Shown: piece by piece, positions 39,180 through 53,889 of the stretch | Layout of the letters: the number at the start of each line of letters is the position of its first letter | Numbering within the stretch: position 1 is the stretch's first letter | Assembly (NCBI GenBank): GCA_964247055.1 | Contig: OZ176051.1 | Location: 124,001 to 188,000 of the forward strand | Direction of reading: 5' to 3' | Source: Paragordius varius | Lineage: Eukaryota > Nematomorpha | DNA length: 64,000 nucleotides | Notes under the pieces: generated by a model | What the model saw: the letters and a program-made list of their open reading frames with translations, nothing else | Database searches by the model: none | What the model was told of the DNA's origin: nothing | Translations under genes and position numbers: made by a program

Positions 39180-42100
39180 GTTCCATCATCACCCCAAATA
39201 TTTTCGAGATCGGAGTATAAATGTAATTTTTATGAATTTTTTAAATATTTAAAAAATTTATTTTATACGATTTTAAAAATAAAAATGGCTACCTAAAATC
39301 CAAATTTGATCAGGTGATGTCGCCATAATTTTTTTTGGGTAGCCCTATAGTAGTTCCATCATCACCCCAAATATTTTTGAGATCGGAGTATAAATGTAAT
39401 TTTTATGAATTTTTTAAATATTTAAAAAATTTATTTTATACGATTTTAAAAATAAAAATGGCTACCTAAAATCCAAATTTGATCAGGTGATGTCACCATA
39501 ATTTTTTTTGGGTAGACCTATGGTAGTTCCATCATCACCCCAAATATTGTCGAGATCGGAGTATAAATGTAATTTTTTTGAATTTTTTAAATATTTAAAA
39601 AATTTATTTTATACGATTTTAAAAATAAAAATGGCTACCTAAAATCCAAATTTGATCAGGTGATGTCTTTGGGTAGCCATATGGTAGTTCCATCATCACC
39701 CCAAATATTTTCGAGATCGGAGTATAAATGTAATTTTTATGAATTTTTTAAATATTTAAAAAATTTATTTTATACGATATTAAAAATAAAAATGGCTACC
39801 TAAAATCGAAATTTTATCAGGTGATGTCACCATAATTTTTTTTGGGTAGCCCTATGGTGATTCCATCATCACCCCAAATATTGTCGAGATCGGAGTATAA
39901 ATGTAATTTTTTTGAATTTTTTAAATATTTAAAAAATTTATTTTATACGATTTTAAAAATAAAAATGGCTACCTAAAATCCAAATTTGATCAGGTGATGT
40001 CTTTGGGTAGCCATATGGTAGTTCCATCATCACCCCAAATATTTTGGGGATCGGACTATAAATGTAATTTTTATGAATTTTTTAAATATTTAAAAAATTT
40101 ATTTTATACGATTTTAAAAATAAAAATGGCTACCTAAAATCCAAATTTGATCAGGTGATGTCTCCATAATTTTTTTTGGGTAGCCCTATGGTAGTTCCAT
40201 CATCACCCCAAATATTTTGGGGATCGGACTATAAATGTAATTTTTATGAATTTTTTAAATATTTAAAAAATTTATTTTATACGATTTTAAAAATAAAAAT
40301 GGCTACCTAAAATCCAAATTTGATCAGGTGATGTCACTATAATTTTTTTGGGTAGCCCTATGGTAGTTCCATCATCACCTCAAATATTTTGAGGATCGGA
40401 CTATAAATGTAATTTTTATGAATTTTTTAAATATTTAAAAAATTTATTTTATACGATTTTAAAAATAAAAATGGCTACCTAAAATGCAAATTTGATCAGG
40501 TGATGTCACTATAATTTTTTTGGGTAGCCCTATGGTAATTCCATCATCACCCCAAATATTGTCGAGATCGGAGTACAAATGTAATTTTTTTGAATTTTTT
40601 AAATATTTAAAAAATTTATTTTATACGATTTTAAAAATAAAAATGGCTACCTAAAATCCAAATTTGATCAGGTGATGTCTCCATAATTTTTTTTGGGTAG
40701 CCCTATGGTAGTTCCATCATCACCCCAAATATTTTCGAGATCGGAGTATAAATGTAATTTTTATGAATTTTTTAAATATTTAAAAAATTTATTTTATACG
40801 ATTTTAAAAATAAAAATGGCTACCTAAAATCCAAATTTGATCAGGTGATGTCGCCATAATTTTTTTTGGGTAGCCCTATAGTAGTTCCATCATCACCCCA
40901 AATATTTTTGAGATCGGAGTATAAATGTAATTTTTATGAATTTTTTAAATATTTAAAAAATTTATTTTATACGATTTTAAAAATAAAAATGGCTACCTAA
41001 AATCCAAATTTGATCAGGTGATGTCACCATAATTTTTTTTGGGTAGACCTATGGTAGTTCCATCATCACCCCAAATATTGTCGAGATCGGAGTATAAATG
41101 TAATTTTTTTGAATTTTTTAAATATTTAAAAAATTTATTTTATACGATTTTAAAAATAAAAATGGCTACCTAAAATCCAAATTTGATCAGGTGATGTCTC
41201 CATAATTTTTTTTGGGTAGCCCTATGGTAGTTCCATCATCACCCCAAATATTTTCGAGATCGGAGTATAAATGTAATTTTTATGAATTTTTTAAATATTT
41301 AAAAAATTTATTTTATACGATTTTAAAAATAAAAATGGCTACCTAAAATCCAAATTTGATCAGGTGATGTCGCCATAATTTTTTTTGGGTAGCCCTATAG
41401 TAGTTCCATCATCACCCCAAATATTTTTGAGATCGGAGTATAAATGTAATTTTTATGAATTTTTTAAATATTTAAAAAATTTATTTTATACGATTTTAAA
41501 AATAAAAATGGCTACCTAAAATCCAAATTTGATCAGGTGATGTCACCATAATTTTTTTTGGGTAGACCTATGGTAGTTCCATCATCACCCCAAATATTTT
41601 CGAGATCGGAGTATAAATGTAATTTTTATGAATTTTTTAAATATTTAAAAAATTTATTTTATACGATATTAAAAATAAAAATGGCTACCTAAAATCGAAA
41701 TTTTATCAGGTGATGTCACCATAATTTTTTTTGGGTAGCCCTATGGTGATTCCATCATCACCCCAAATATTGTCGAGATCGGAGTATAAATGTAATTTTT
41801 TTGAATTTTTTAAATATTTAAAAAATTTATTTTATACGATTTTAAAAATAAAAATGGCTACCTAAAATCCAAATTTGATCAGGTGATGTCTCTATAATTT
41901 TTTTTGGGTAGCCCTATGGTAGTTCCATCATCACCCCAAATATTTTGGGGATCGGACTATAAATGTAATTTTTATGAATTTTTTAAATATTTAAAAAATT
42001 TATTTTATAAGATTTTAAAAATAAAAATGGCTACCTAAAATCCGAATTTAATCAGGTGATGTCACCATAATTTTTTTTGGGTAGCCCTATGGTAGTTCCA

Positions 42101-44490
42101 TCATCACCCCAAATATTTTTGAGATCGGACTATAAATGTGACTTTTATGAATTTTTTAAATATTTAAAAAATTTATTTTATACGATTTTAAAAATAAAAA
42201 TGGCTACCTAAAATCCAAATTTGATCAGGTGATGTCACCATAATTTTTTTTGGGTAGCCCTATGGTAGTTCCATCATCACCCCAAATATTTTGGGGATCG
42301 GACTATAAATGTAATTTTTATGAATTTTAAATATTTAAAAAATTTATTTTATACGATTTTAAAAATAAAAATGGCTACCTAAAATCCAAATTTGATCAGG
42401 TGATGTCGCCATAATTTTTTTTGCTTAGCCCTATGGTAGTTCCATCATCACCCCAAATATTTTCGAGATCGGAGTATAAATGTAATTTTTATGAATTTTT
42501 TAAATATTTAAAAAATTTATTTTATACGATTTTAAAAATAAAAATGGCTACCTAAAATCCAAATTTGATCAGGTGATGTCACCATAATTTTTTTTGGGTA
42601 GCCCTATGGTAGTTCCATCATCACCCCAAATATTTTGGGGATCGGACTATAAATGTAATTTTTATGAATTTTTTAAATATTTAAAAAATTTATTTTATAC
42701 GATTTTAAAAATAAAAATGGCTACCTAAAATCCAAATTTGATCAGGTGATGTCACCATAATTTTTTTTGGGTAGCCCTATGGTAGTTCCATCATCACCCC
42801 AAATATTTTGGGGATCGGACTATAAATGTAATTTTTATGAATTTTTTAAATATTTAAAAAATTTATTTTATACGATTTTAAAAATAAAAATGGCTACCTA
42901 AAATCCAAATTTGATCAGGTGATGTCACCATAATTTTTTTTGGGTAGGCCTATGGTAGTTCCATCATCACCACAAATATTTTGGGGATCGGACTATAAAT
43001 GTAACTTTTATGAATTTTTTAAATATTTAAAAAATTTATTTTATACGATTTTAAAAATAAAAATGGCTACCTAAAATCCAAATTTGATCAGGTGATGTCT
43101 TTGGGTAGCCATATGGTAGTTCCATCATCACCCCAAATATTTTCGAGATCGGAGTATAAATGTAATTTTTATGAATTTTTTAAATATTTAAAAAATTTAT
43201 TTTATACGATATTAAAAATAAAAATGGCTACCTAAAATCGAAATTTTATCAGGTGATGTCACCATAATTTTTTTTGGGTAGCCCTATGGTGATTCCATCA
43301 TCACCCCAAATATTGTCGAGATCGGAGTATAAATGTAATTTTTTTGAATTTTTTAAATATTTAAAAAATTTATTTTATACGATTTTAAAAATAAAAATGG
43401 CTACCTAAAATCCAAATTTGATCAGGTGATGTCTCCATAATTTTTTTTGGGTAGCCCTATGGTAGTTCCATCATCACCCCAAATATTTTCGAGATCGGAG
43501 TATAAATGTAATTTTTATGAATTTTTTAAATATTTAAAAAATTTATTTTATACGATTTTAAAAATAAAAATGGCTACCTAAAATCCAAATTTGATCAGGT
43601 GATGTCGCCATAATTTTTTTTGGGTAGCCCTATAGTAGTTCCATCATCACCCCAAATATTTTTGAGATCGGAGTATAAATGTAATTTTTATGAATTTTTT
43701 AAATATTTAAAAAATTTATTTTATACGATTTTAAAAATAAAAATGGCTACCTAAAATCCAAATTTGATCAGGTGATGTCACCATAATTTTTTTTGGGTAG
43801 ACCTATGGTAGTTCCATCATCACCCCAAATATTGTCGAGATCGGAGTATAAATGTAATTTTTTTGAATTTTTTAAATATTTAAAAAATTTATTTTATACG
43901 ATTTTAAAAATAAAAATGGCTACCTAAAATCCAAATTTGATCAGGTGATGTCTCCATAATTTTTTTTGGGTAGCCCTATGGTAGTTCCATCATCACCCCA
44001 AATATTTTCGAGATCGGAGTATAAATGTAATTTTTATGAATTTTTTAAATATTTAAAAAATTTATTTTATACGATTTTAAAAATAAAAATGGCTACCTAA
44101 AATCCAAATTTGATCAGGTGATGTCGCCATAATTTTTTTTGGGTAGCCCTATAGTAGTTCCATCATCACCCCAAATATTTTTGAGATCGGAGTATAAATG
44201 TAATTTTTATGAATTTTTTAAATATTTAAAAAATTTATTTTATACGATTTTAAAAATAAAAATGGCTACCTAAAATCCAAATTTGATCAGGTGATGTCAC
44301 CATAATTTTTTTTGGGTAGACCTATGGTAGTTCCATCATCACCCCAAATATTGTCGAGATCGGAGTATAAATGTAATTTTTTTGAATTTTTTAAATATTT
44401 AAAAAATTTATTTTATACGATTTTAAAAATAAAAATGGCTACCTAAAATCCAAATTTGATCAGGTGATGTCTTTGGGTAGCCATATGGTA
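39180..44490 (+). repeat. Shuffled cassette region built on a 519-bp 3-mer
   Basis: A three-monomer cassette (TTTTCGAG; TATAGTAG with TTTTTGAG; GGTAGACC with TTGTCGAG) recurs. GTAGACC lies at 39512, 41043, 41562, 43797, 44316 and 48395; the 41043-41562 and 43797-44316 steps are both 519 bp, tandem 3-mers. The 39512-41043 step is 1531 bp (9 monomers, shortened by deleted copies). Cassettes are joined in differing orders to the GTGATTCC monomer and the TCTTTGGG variant, giving a mosaic rather than a single clean HOR. About 42.1-43.1 kb holds a more ordinary run of TTTTGGGG copies. Confidence 0.85.
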
Positions 44491-47400
44491 GTTCCATCAT
44501 CACCCCAAATATTTTCGAGATCGGAGTATAAATGTAATTTTTATGAATTTTTTAAATATTTAAAAAATTTATTTTATACGATATTAAAAATAAAAATGGC
44601 TACCTAAAATCGAAATTTTATCAGGTGATGTCACCATAATTTTTTTTGGGTAGCCCTATGGTGATTCCATCATCACCCCAAATATTGTCGAGATCGGAGT
44701 ATAAATGTAATTTTTTTGAATTTTTTAAATATTTAAAAAATTTATTTTATACGATTTTAAAAATAAAAATGGCTACCTAAAATCCAAATTTGATCAGGTG
44801 ATGTCTCTATAATTTTTTTTGGGTAGCCCTATGGTAGTTCCATCATCACCCCAAATATTTTGGGGATCGGACTATAAATGTAATTTTTATGAATTTTTTA
44901 AATATTTAAAAAATTTATTTTATAAGATTTTAAAAATAAAAATGGCTACCTAAAATCCGAATTTAATCAGGTGATGTCACCATAATTTTTTTTGGGTAGC
45001 CCTATGGTAGTTCCATCATCACCCCATGTTTTCGAGATCGGAGTATAAATGTAATTTTTATGAATTTTTTAAATATTTAAAAAATTTATTTTATACGATT
45101 TTAAAAATAAATGGCTACCTAAAATCCAAATTTGATCAGGTGATGTCACCATAATTTTTTTTGGGTAGCCCTATGGTAGTTCCATCATCACCCCAAATAT
45201 TTTCGAGATCGGAGTATAAATGTAATTTTTATGAATTTTTTAAATATTTAAAAAATTTATTTTATACGATTTTAAAAAAAAAATGGCTACCTATCCAAAT
45301 TTGATCAGGTGATGTCACCATAATTTTTTTTGGGTAGCCCTATGGTAATTCCATCATGACCCCAAATATTGTCGAGATCGGAGTATAAATGTAATTTTTT
45401 TGAATTTTTTAAATATTTAAAAAATTTATTTTATACGATTTTAAAAATAAAAATGGCTACCTAAAATCCAAATTTGATCAGGTGATGTCTTTGGGTAGCC
45501 ATATGGTAGTTCCATCATCACCCCAAATATTTTGGGGATCGGACTATAAATGTAATTTTTTTGAATTTTTTAAATATTTAAAAAATTTATTTTATACGAT
45601 TTTAAAAATAAAAATGGCTACCTAAAATCCAAATTTGATCAGGTGATGTCTCCATAATTTTTTTTGGGTAGCCCTATGGTAGTTCCATCATCACCCCAAA
45701 TATTTTGGGGATTGGACTATAAATGTAATTTTTATGAATTTTTTAAATATTTAAAAAATTTATTTTATACGATTTTAAAAATAAAAATGGCTACCTAAAA
45801 TCCAAATTTGATCAGGTGATGTCACTATAATTTTTTTGGGTAGCCCTATGGTAGTTCCATCATCACCTCAAATATTTTGGGGATCGGACTATAAATGTAA
45901 TTTTTATGAATTTTTTAAATATTTAAAATATTTATTTTATACGATTTTAAAAATAAAAATGGCTACCTAAAATCCAAATTTGATCAGGTGATGTCACTAT
46001 AATTTTTTTGGGTAGCCCTATGGTAGTTCCATCATCACATCAAATATTTTCGAGATCGGAGTATAAATGTAATTTTTATGAATTTTTTAAATATTTAAAA
46101 AATTTATTTTATACGATTTTAAAAATAAAAATGGCTACCTAAAATCCAAATTTGATCAGGTGATGTCACTATAATTTTTTTGGGTAGCCCTATGGTAGTT
46201 CCATCATCACCCCAAATATTTTGGGGATCCTATAAATGTAATTTTTATGAATTTTTTAAATATTTAAAAAATTTATTTTATACGATTTTAAAAATAAAAA
46301 TAGCTACCTAAAATCCAAATTTGATCAGGTGATGTCGCCATAATTTTTTTTGGGTAGCCCTATGGTAGTTCAAACATCACCCCAAATATTTTCGAGATCG
46401 GAGTATAAATGTAATTTTTATGAATTTTTTAAATATTTAAAAAATTTATTTTATACGATATTAAAAATAAAAATGGCTACCTAAAATCCAAATTTGATCA
46501 GATGCACTATAATTTTTTTTGGGTAGCCCTATGGTAGTTCCATCATCACCCCAAATATTTTCGAGATCGGAGTATAAATGTAATTTTTATGAATTTTTTA
46601 AATATTTAAAAAATTTATTTTATACGATTTTAAAAATAAAAATGGCTACCTAAAATCCAAATTTGATCAGGTGATGTCACTATAATTTTTTTGGGTAGCC
46701 CTATGGTAGTTCCATCATCACCCCAAATATTTTGGGGATCGGACTATAAATGTAATTTTTATGAATTTTTTAAATATTTAAAAAATTTATTTTATACGAT
46801 TTTAAAAATAAAAATGGCTACCTAAAATCCAAATTTGATCAGGTGATGTCGCCATAATTTTTTTTGGGTAGCCCTATGGTAGTTCCATCATCATTCCGAA
46901 TACTTTGGGGATCGGACTATAAATGTTATTTTTATGAATTTTTTAAATATTTAAAAAATTTATTTTATACGATTTTAAAAATAAAAATGGCTACCTAAAA
47001 TCCAAATTTGATCAGGTGATGTCTTTGGGTAGCCATATGGTAGTTCCATCATCACCCCAAATATTTTGGGGATCGGACTATAAATGTAATTTTTATGAAT
47101 TTTTTAAATATTTAAAAAATTTATTTTATACGATTTTAAAAAAAAAATGGCTACCTATCCAAATTTGATCAGGTGATGTCACCATAATTTTTTTTGGGTA
47201 GCCCTATGGTAATTCCATCATGACCCCAAATATTGTCGAGATCGGAGTATAAATGTAATTTTTTTGAATTTTTTAAATATTTAAAAAATTTATTTTATAC
47301 GATTTTAAAAATAAAAATGGCTACCTAAAATCCAAATTTGATCAGGTGATGTCTTTGGGTAGCCATATGGTAGTTCCATCATCACCCCAAATATTTTGGG

Positions 47401-49610
47401 GATCGGACTATAAATGTAATTTTTATGAATTTTTTAAATATTTAAAAAATTTATTTTATACGATTTTAAAAATAAAAATGGCTACCTAAAATCCAAATTT
47501 GATCAGGTGATGTCTCCATAATTTTTTTTGGGTAGCCCTATGGTAGTTCCATCATCACCCCAAATATTTTGGGGATCGGACTATAAATGTAATTTTTATG
47601 AATTTTTTAAATATTTAAAAAATTTATTTTATACGATTTTAAAAATAAAAATGGCTACCTAAAATCCAAATTTGATCAGGTGATGTCACTATAATTTTTT
47701 TGGGTAGCCCTATGGTAGTTCCATCATCACCTCAAATATTTTGAGGATCGGACTATAAATGTAATTTTTATGAATTTTTTAAATATTTAAAAAATTTATT
47801 TTATACGATTTTAAAAATAAAAATGGCTACCTAAAATGCAAATTTGATCAGGTGATGTCACTATAATTTTTTTGGGTAGCCCTATGGTAATTCCATCATC
47901 ACCCCAAATATTGTCGAGATCGGAGTACAAATGTAATTTTTTTGAATTTTTTAAATATTTAAAAAATTTATTTTATACGATTTTAAAAATAAAAATGGCT
48001 ACCTAAAATCCAAATTTGATCAGGTGATGTCTCCATAATTTTTTTTGGGTAGCCCTATGGTAGTTCCATCATCACCCCAAATATTTTCGAGATCGGAGTA
48101 TAAATGTAATTTTTATGAATTTTTTAAATATTTAAAAAATTTATTTTATACGATTTTAAAAATAAAAATGGCTACCTAAAATCCAAATTTGATCAGGTGA
48201 TGTCGCCATAATTTTTTTTGGGTAGCCCTATAGTAGTTCCATCATCACCCCAAATATTTTTGAGATCGGAGTATAAATGTAATTTTTATGAATTTTTTAA
48301 ATATTTAAAAAATTTATTTTATACGATTTTAAAAATAAAAATGGCTACCTAAAATCCAAATTTGATCAGGTGATGTCACCATAATTTTTTTTGGGTAGAC
48401 CTATGGTAGTTCCATCATCACCCCAAATATTGTCGAGATCGGAGTATAAATGTAATTTTTTTGAATTTTTTAAATATTTAAAAAATTTATTTTATACGAT
48501 TTTAAAAATAAAAATGGCTACCTAAAATCCAAATTTGATCAGGTGATGTCTTTGGGTAGCCATATGGTAGTTCCATCATCACCCCAAATATTTTCGAGAT
48601 CGGAGTATAAATGTAATTTTTATAAATTTTTTAAATATTTAAAAAATTTATTTTATACGATATTAAAAATAAAAATGGCTACCTAAAATCGAAATTTTAT
48701 CAGGTGATGTCACCATAATTTTTTTTGGGTAGCCCTATGGTGATTCCATCATCACCCCAAATATTGTCGAGATCGGAGTATAAATGTAATTTTTTTGAAT
48801 TTTTTAAATATTTAAAAAATTTATTTTATACGATTTTAAAAATAAAAATGGCTACCTAAAATCCAAATTTGATCAGGTGATGTCTCTATAATTTTTTTTG
48901 GGTAGCCCTATGGTAGTTCCATCATCACCCCAAATATTTTGGGGATCGGACTATAAATGTAATTTTTATGAATTTTTTAAATATTTAAAAAATTTATTTT
49001 ATACGATTTTAAAAATAAAAATGGCTACCTAAAATCCGAATTTAATCAGGTGATGTCACCATAATTTTTTTTGGGTAGCCCTATGGTAGTTCCATCATCA
49101 CCCCATGTTTTCGAGATCGGAGTATAAATGTAATTTTTATGAATTTTTTAAATATTTAAAAAATTTATTTTATACGATTTTAAAAATAAATGGCTACCTA
49201 AAATCCAAATTTGATCAGGTGATGTCACCATAATTTTTTTTGGGTAGCCCTATGGTAGTTCCATCATCACCCCAAATATTTTCGAGATCGGAGTATAAAT
49301 GTAATTTTTATGAATTTTTTAAATATTTAAAAAATTTATTTTATACGATTTTAAAAAAAAAATGGCTACCTATCCAAATTTGATCAGGTGATGTCACCAT
49401 AATTTTTTTTGGGTAGCCCTATGGTAATTCCATCATGACCCCAAATATTGTCGAGATCGGAGTATAAATGTAATTTTTTTGAATTTTTTAAATATTTAAA
49501 AAATTTATTTTATACGATTTTAAAAATAAAAATGGCTACCTAAAATCCAAATTTGATCAGGTGATGTCTTTGGGTAGCCATATGGTAGTTCCATCATCAC
49601 CCCAAATATT
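44472..49610 (+). repeat. Segment duplicated at an offset of exactly 4079 bp
   Basis: TTTGGG markers at 44472 and 45490 reappear at 48551 and 49569, and CCCCATGTTTTCG at 45022 reappears at 49101, all 4079 bp apart. The monomer order between them is the same: GTGATTCC, CTCTATAA, CCGAATTTAATC, AAAAATAAATGG, AAAAAAAAAATG with CTATCC. The later copy has TTTTTATAAATTT near 48620 and TTATACGATT where the earlier has TTATAAGATT (about 44933). Constant spacing over about 1.1 kb implies a single block copy with no later indels. Confidence 0.9.
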
Positions 49611-50455
49611 TTGGGGATCGGACTATAAATGTAATTTTTATGAATTTTTTAAATATTTAAAAAATTTATTTTATACGATTTTAAAAATAAAAATGGCTAC
49701 CTAAAATCCAAATTTGATCAGGTGATGTCTCTATAATTTTTTTTGGGTAGCCCTATGGTAGTTCCATCATCACCCCAAATATTTTGGGGATCGGACTATA
49801 AATGTAATTTTTATGAATTTTTTAAATATTTAAAAAATTTATTTTATACGATTTTAAAAATAAAAATGGCTACCTAAAATCCGAATTTAATCAGGTGATG
49901 TCACCATAATTTTTTTTGGGTAGCCCTATGGTAGTTCCATCATCACCCCATGTTTTCGAGATCGGAGTATAAATGTAATTTTTATGAATTTTTTAAATAT
50001 TTAAAAAATTTATTTTATACGATTTTAAAAATAAATGGCTACCTAAAATCCAAATTTGATCAGGTGATGTCACCATAATTTTTTTTGGGTAGCCCTATGG
50101 TAGTTCCATCATCACCCCAAATATTTTCGAGATCGGAGTATAAATGTAATTTTTATGAATTTTTTAAATATTTAAAAAATTTATTTTATACGATTTTAAA
50201 AAAAAAATGGCTACCTATCCAAATTTGATCAGGTGATGTCACCATAATTTTTTTTGGGTAGCCCTATGGTAATTCCATCATGACCCCAAATATTGTCGAG
50301 ATCGGAGTATAAATGTAATTTTTTTGAATTTTTTAAATATTTAAAAAATTTATTTTATACGATTTTAAAAATAAAAATGGCTACCTAAAATCCAAATTTG
50401 ATCAGGTGATGTCTTTGGGTAGCCATATGGTAGTTCCATCATCACCCCAAATATT
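49101..50455 (+). repeat. Tandem 5-mer of 845 bp
   Basis: CCCCATGTTTTCG at 49101 and 49946 and the TTTGGG marker at 49569 and 50414 are both 845 bp apart. The unit has five monomers, shortened by the CCCCATG 2-bp loss, AAAAATAAATGG, CTATCC and the 12-bp deletion. It lies directly after the 4079-bp-offset copy, so that copy's tail was duplicated again. Confidence 0.9.
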
Positions 50456-51305
50456 TTGGGGATCGGACTATAAATGTAATTTTTATGAATTTTTTAAATA
50501 TTTAAAAAATTTATTTTATACGATTTTAAAAATAAAAATGGCTACCTAAAATCCAAATTTGATCAGGTGATGTCTCCATAATTTTTTTTGGGTAGCCCTA
50601 TGGTAGTTCCATCATCACCCCAAATATTTTGGGGATCGGACTATAAATGTAATTTTTATGAATTTTTTAAATATTTAAAAAATTTATTTTATACGATTTT
50701 AAAAATAAAAATGGCTACCTAAAATCCAAATTTGATCAGGTGATGTCACTATAATTTTTTTGGGTAGCCCTATGGTAGTTCCATCATCACCTCAAATATT
50801 TTGAGGATCGGACTATAAATGTAATTTTTATGAATTTTTTAAATATTTAAAAAATTTATTTTATACGATTTTAAAAATAAAAATGGCTACCTAAAATGCA
50901 AATTTGATCAGGTGATGTCACTATAATTTTTTTGGGTAGCCCTATGGTAATTCCATCATCACCCCAAATATTGTCGAGATCGGAGTACAAATGTAATTTT
51001 TTTGAATTTTTTAAATATTTAAAAAATTTATTTTATACGATTTTAAAAATAAAAATGGCTACCTAAAATCCAAATTTGATCAGGTGATGTCTCCATAATT
51101 TTTTTTGGGTAGCCCTATGGTAGTTCCATCATCACCCCAAATATTTTGGGGATTGGACTATAAATGTAATTTTTATGAATTTTTTAAATATTTAAAAAAT
51201 TTATTTTATACGATTTTAAAAATAAAAATGGCTACCTAAAATCCAAATTTGATCAGGTGATGTCACTATAATTTTTTTGGGTAGCCCTATGGTAGTTCCA
51301 TCATC

Positions 51306-52960
51306 ACCTCAAATATTTTGGGGATCGGACTATAAATGTAATTTTTATGAATTTTTTAAATATTTAAAAAATTTATTTTATACGATTTTAAAAATAAAAA
51401 TGGCTACCTAAAATCCAAATTTGATCAGGTGATGTCACTATAATTTTTTTGGGTAGCCCTATGGTAGTTCCATCATCACATCAAATATTTTCGAGATCGG
51501 AGTATAAATGTAATTTTTATGAATTTTTTAAATATTTAAAAAATTTATTTTATACGATTTTAAAAATAAAAATGGCTACCTAAAATCCAAATTTGATCAG
51601 GTGATGTCACTATAATTTTTTTGGGTAGCCCTATGGTAGTTCCATCATCACCCATAATATTTTGGGGATCCTATAAATGTAATTTTTATGAATTTTTTAA
51701 ATATTTAAAAAATTTATTTTATACGATTTTAAAAATAAAAATAGCTACCTAAAATCCAAATTTGATCAGGTGATGTCGCCATAATTTTTTTTGGGTAGCC
51801 CTATGGTAGTTCAATCATCACCCCAAATATTTTCGAGATCGGAGTATAAATGTAATTTTTATGAATTTTTTAAATATTTAAAAAATTTATTTTATACGAT
51901 ATTAAAAATAAAAATGGCTACCTAAAATCCAAATTTGATCAGGTGATGTCACTATAATTTTTTTGGGTAGCCCTATGGTAGTTCCATCATCACATCAAAT
52001 ATTTTCGAGATCGGAGTATAAATGTAATTTTTATGAATTTTTTAAATATTTAAAAAATTTATTTTATACGATTTTAAAAATAAAAATGGCTACCTAAAAT
52101 CCAAATTTGATCAGGTGATGTCACTATAATTTTTTTGGGTAGCCCTATGGTAGTTCCATCATCACCCATAATATTTTGGGGATCCTATAAATGTAATTTT
52201 TATGAATTTTTTAAATATTTAAAAAATTTATTTTATACGATTTTAAAAATAAAAATAGCTACCTAAAATCCAAATTTGATCAGGTGATGTCGCCATAATT
52301 TTTTTTGGGTAGCCCTATGGTAGTTCAATCATCACCCCAAATATTTTCGAGATCGGAGTATAAATGTAATTTTTATGAATTTTTTAAATATTTAAAAAAT
52401 TTATTTTATACGATATTAAAAATAAAAATGGCTACCTAAAATCCAAATTTGATCAGATGCACTATAATTTTTTTTGGGTAGCCCTATGGTAGTTCCATCA
52501 TCACCCCAAATATTTTCGAGATCGGAGTATAAATGTAATTTTTATGAATTTTTTAAATATTTAAAAAATTTATTTTATACGATTTTAAAAATAAAAATGG
52601 CTACCTAAAATCCAAATTTGATCAGGTGATGTCACTATAATTTTTTTGGGTAGCCCTATGGTAGTTCCATCATCACCCCAAATATTTTGGGGATCGGACT
52701 ATAAATGTAATTTTTATGAATTTTTTAAATATTTAAAAAATTTATTTTATACGATTTTAAAAATAAAAATGGCTACCTAAAATCCAAATTTGATCAGGTG
52801 ATGTCGCCATAATTTTTTTTGGGTAGCCCTATGGTAGTTCCATCATCATTCCGAATACTTTGGGGATCGGACTATAAATGTTATTTTTATGAATTTTTTA
52901 AATATTTAAAAAATTTATTTTATACGATATTAAAAATAAAAATGGCTACCTAAAATCCAA
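51306..52960 (+). repeat. Tandem 3-mer (514 bp) inside a segment copied from about 46 kb
   Basis: CACCCATAATATTTTGGGG is unique to 51651 and 52165, 514 bp apart, and GGATCC at 51666 and 52180 agrees. The surrounding series matches 45.8-46.9 kb: ATCAGATGC at 46497 and 52452, and TCATTCCGAATAC at 46891 and 52846, both offset by 5955 bp. The 46 kb copy lacks the extra 3-mer, so the tandem duplication came after the longer copy event. Confidence 0.88.
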
Positions 52961-53889
52961 ATTTGATCAGGTGATGTGACCATAATTTTTTTGGGTAGCC
53001 CTATGGTAGTTCCATCATCACCCCAAATATTTACGAGATCGGAGTATAAATGTAATTTTTATGAATTTTTTAAATATTTAAAAAATTTATTTTATACGAT
53101 TTTAAAAATAAAAATGGCTACCTAAAATCCAAATTTGATCAAGTGATGTCGCCATGAATTTTTTTGGGTAGCCCTATAGTAGTTCCATCATCACCCCAAA
53201 TATTTTAGGGATCGGAGTATAAATGTAATTTTTATGAATTTTTTAAATATTTAAAAAATTTATTTTATACGATTTTAAAAATAAAAATGGCTACCTAAAA
53301 TCCAAATTTGATCAGGTGATGTCGCCATAATTTTTTTTGGGTAGCCCTATGGTAGTTCCATCATCACCCCAAATATTTTGGGGATCGGACTATAAATGTA
53401 ATTTTTATGAATTTTTTAAATATTTAAAAAATTTATTTTATACGATTTTAAAAATAAAAATGGCTACCTAAAATCCAAATTTGATCAGGTGATGTCACTA
53501 TAATTTTTTTGGGTAGCCCTATGGTAGTTCCATCATCACCCCAAATATTTTCGAGATCGGAGTATAAATGTAATTTTTATGAATTTTTTAAATATTTAAA
53601 AAATTTATTTTATACGATATTAAAAATAAAAATGGCTACCTAAAATCCAAATTTGATCAGGAGATGTCACCATAATTTTTTTTGGGTAGCCCTATGGTAA
53701 TTCCATCATCACCCCAAATATTGTCGAGATCGGAATATAAATGTAATTTTTATGAATTTTTTAAATATATAAAAAATTTATTTTATACGATTTTAAAAAT
53801 AAAAATGGCTACCTAAAATCCAAATTTGATCAGGTGATGTCACTATAATTTTTTTTGGGTAGCCCTATGGTAATTCCATCATCACCCCA

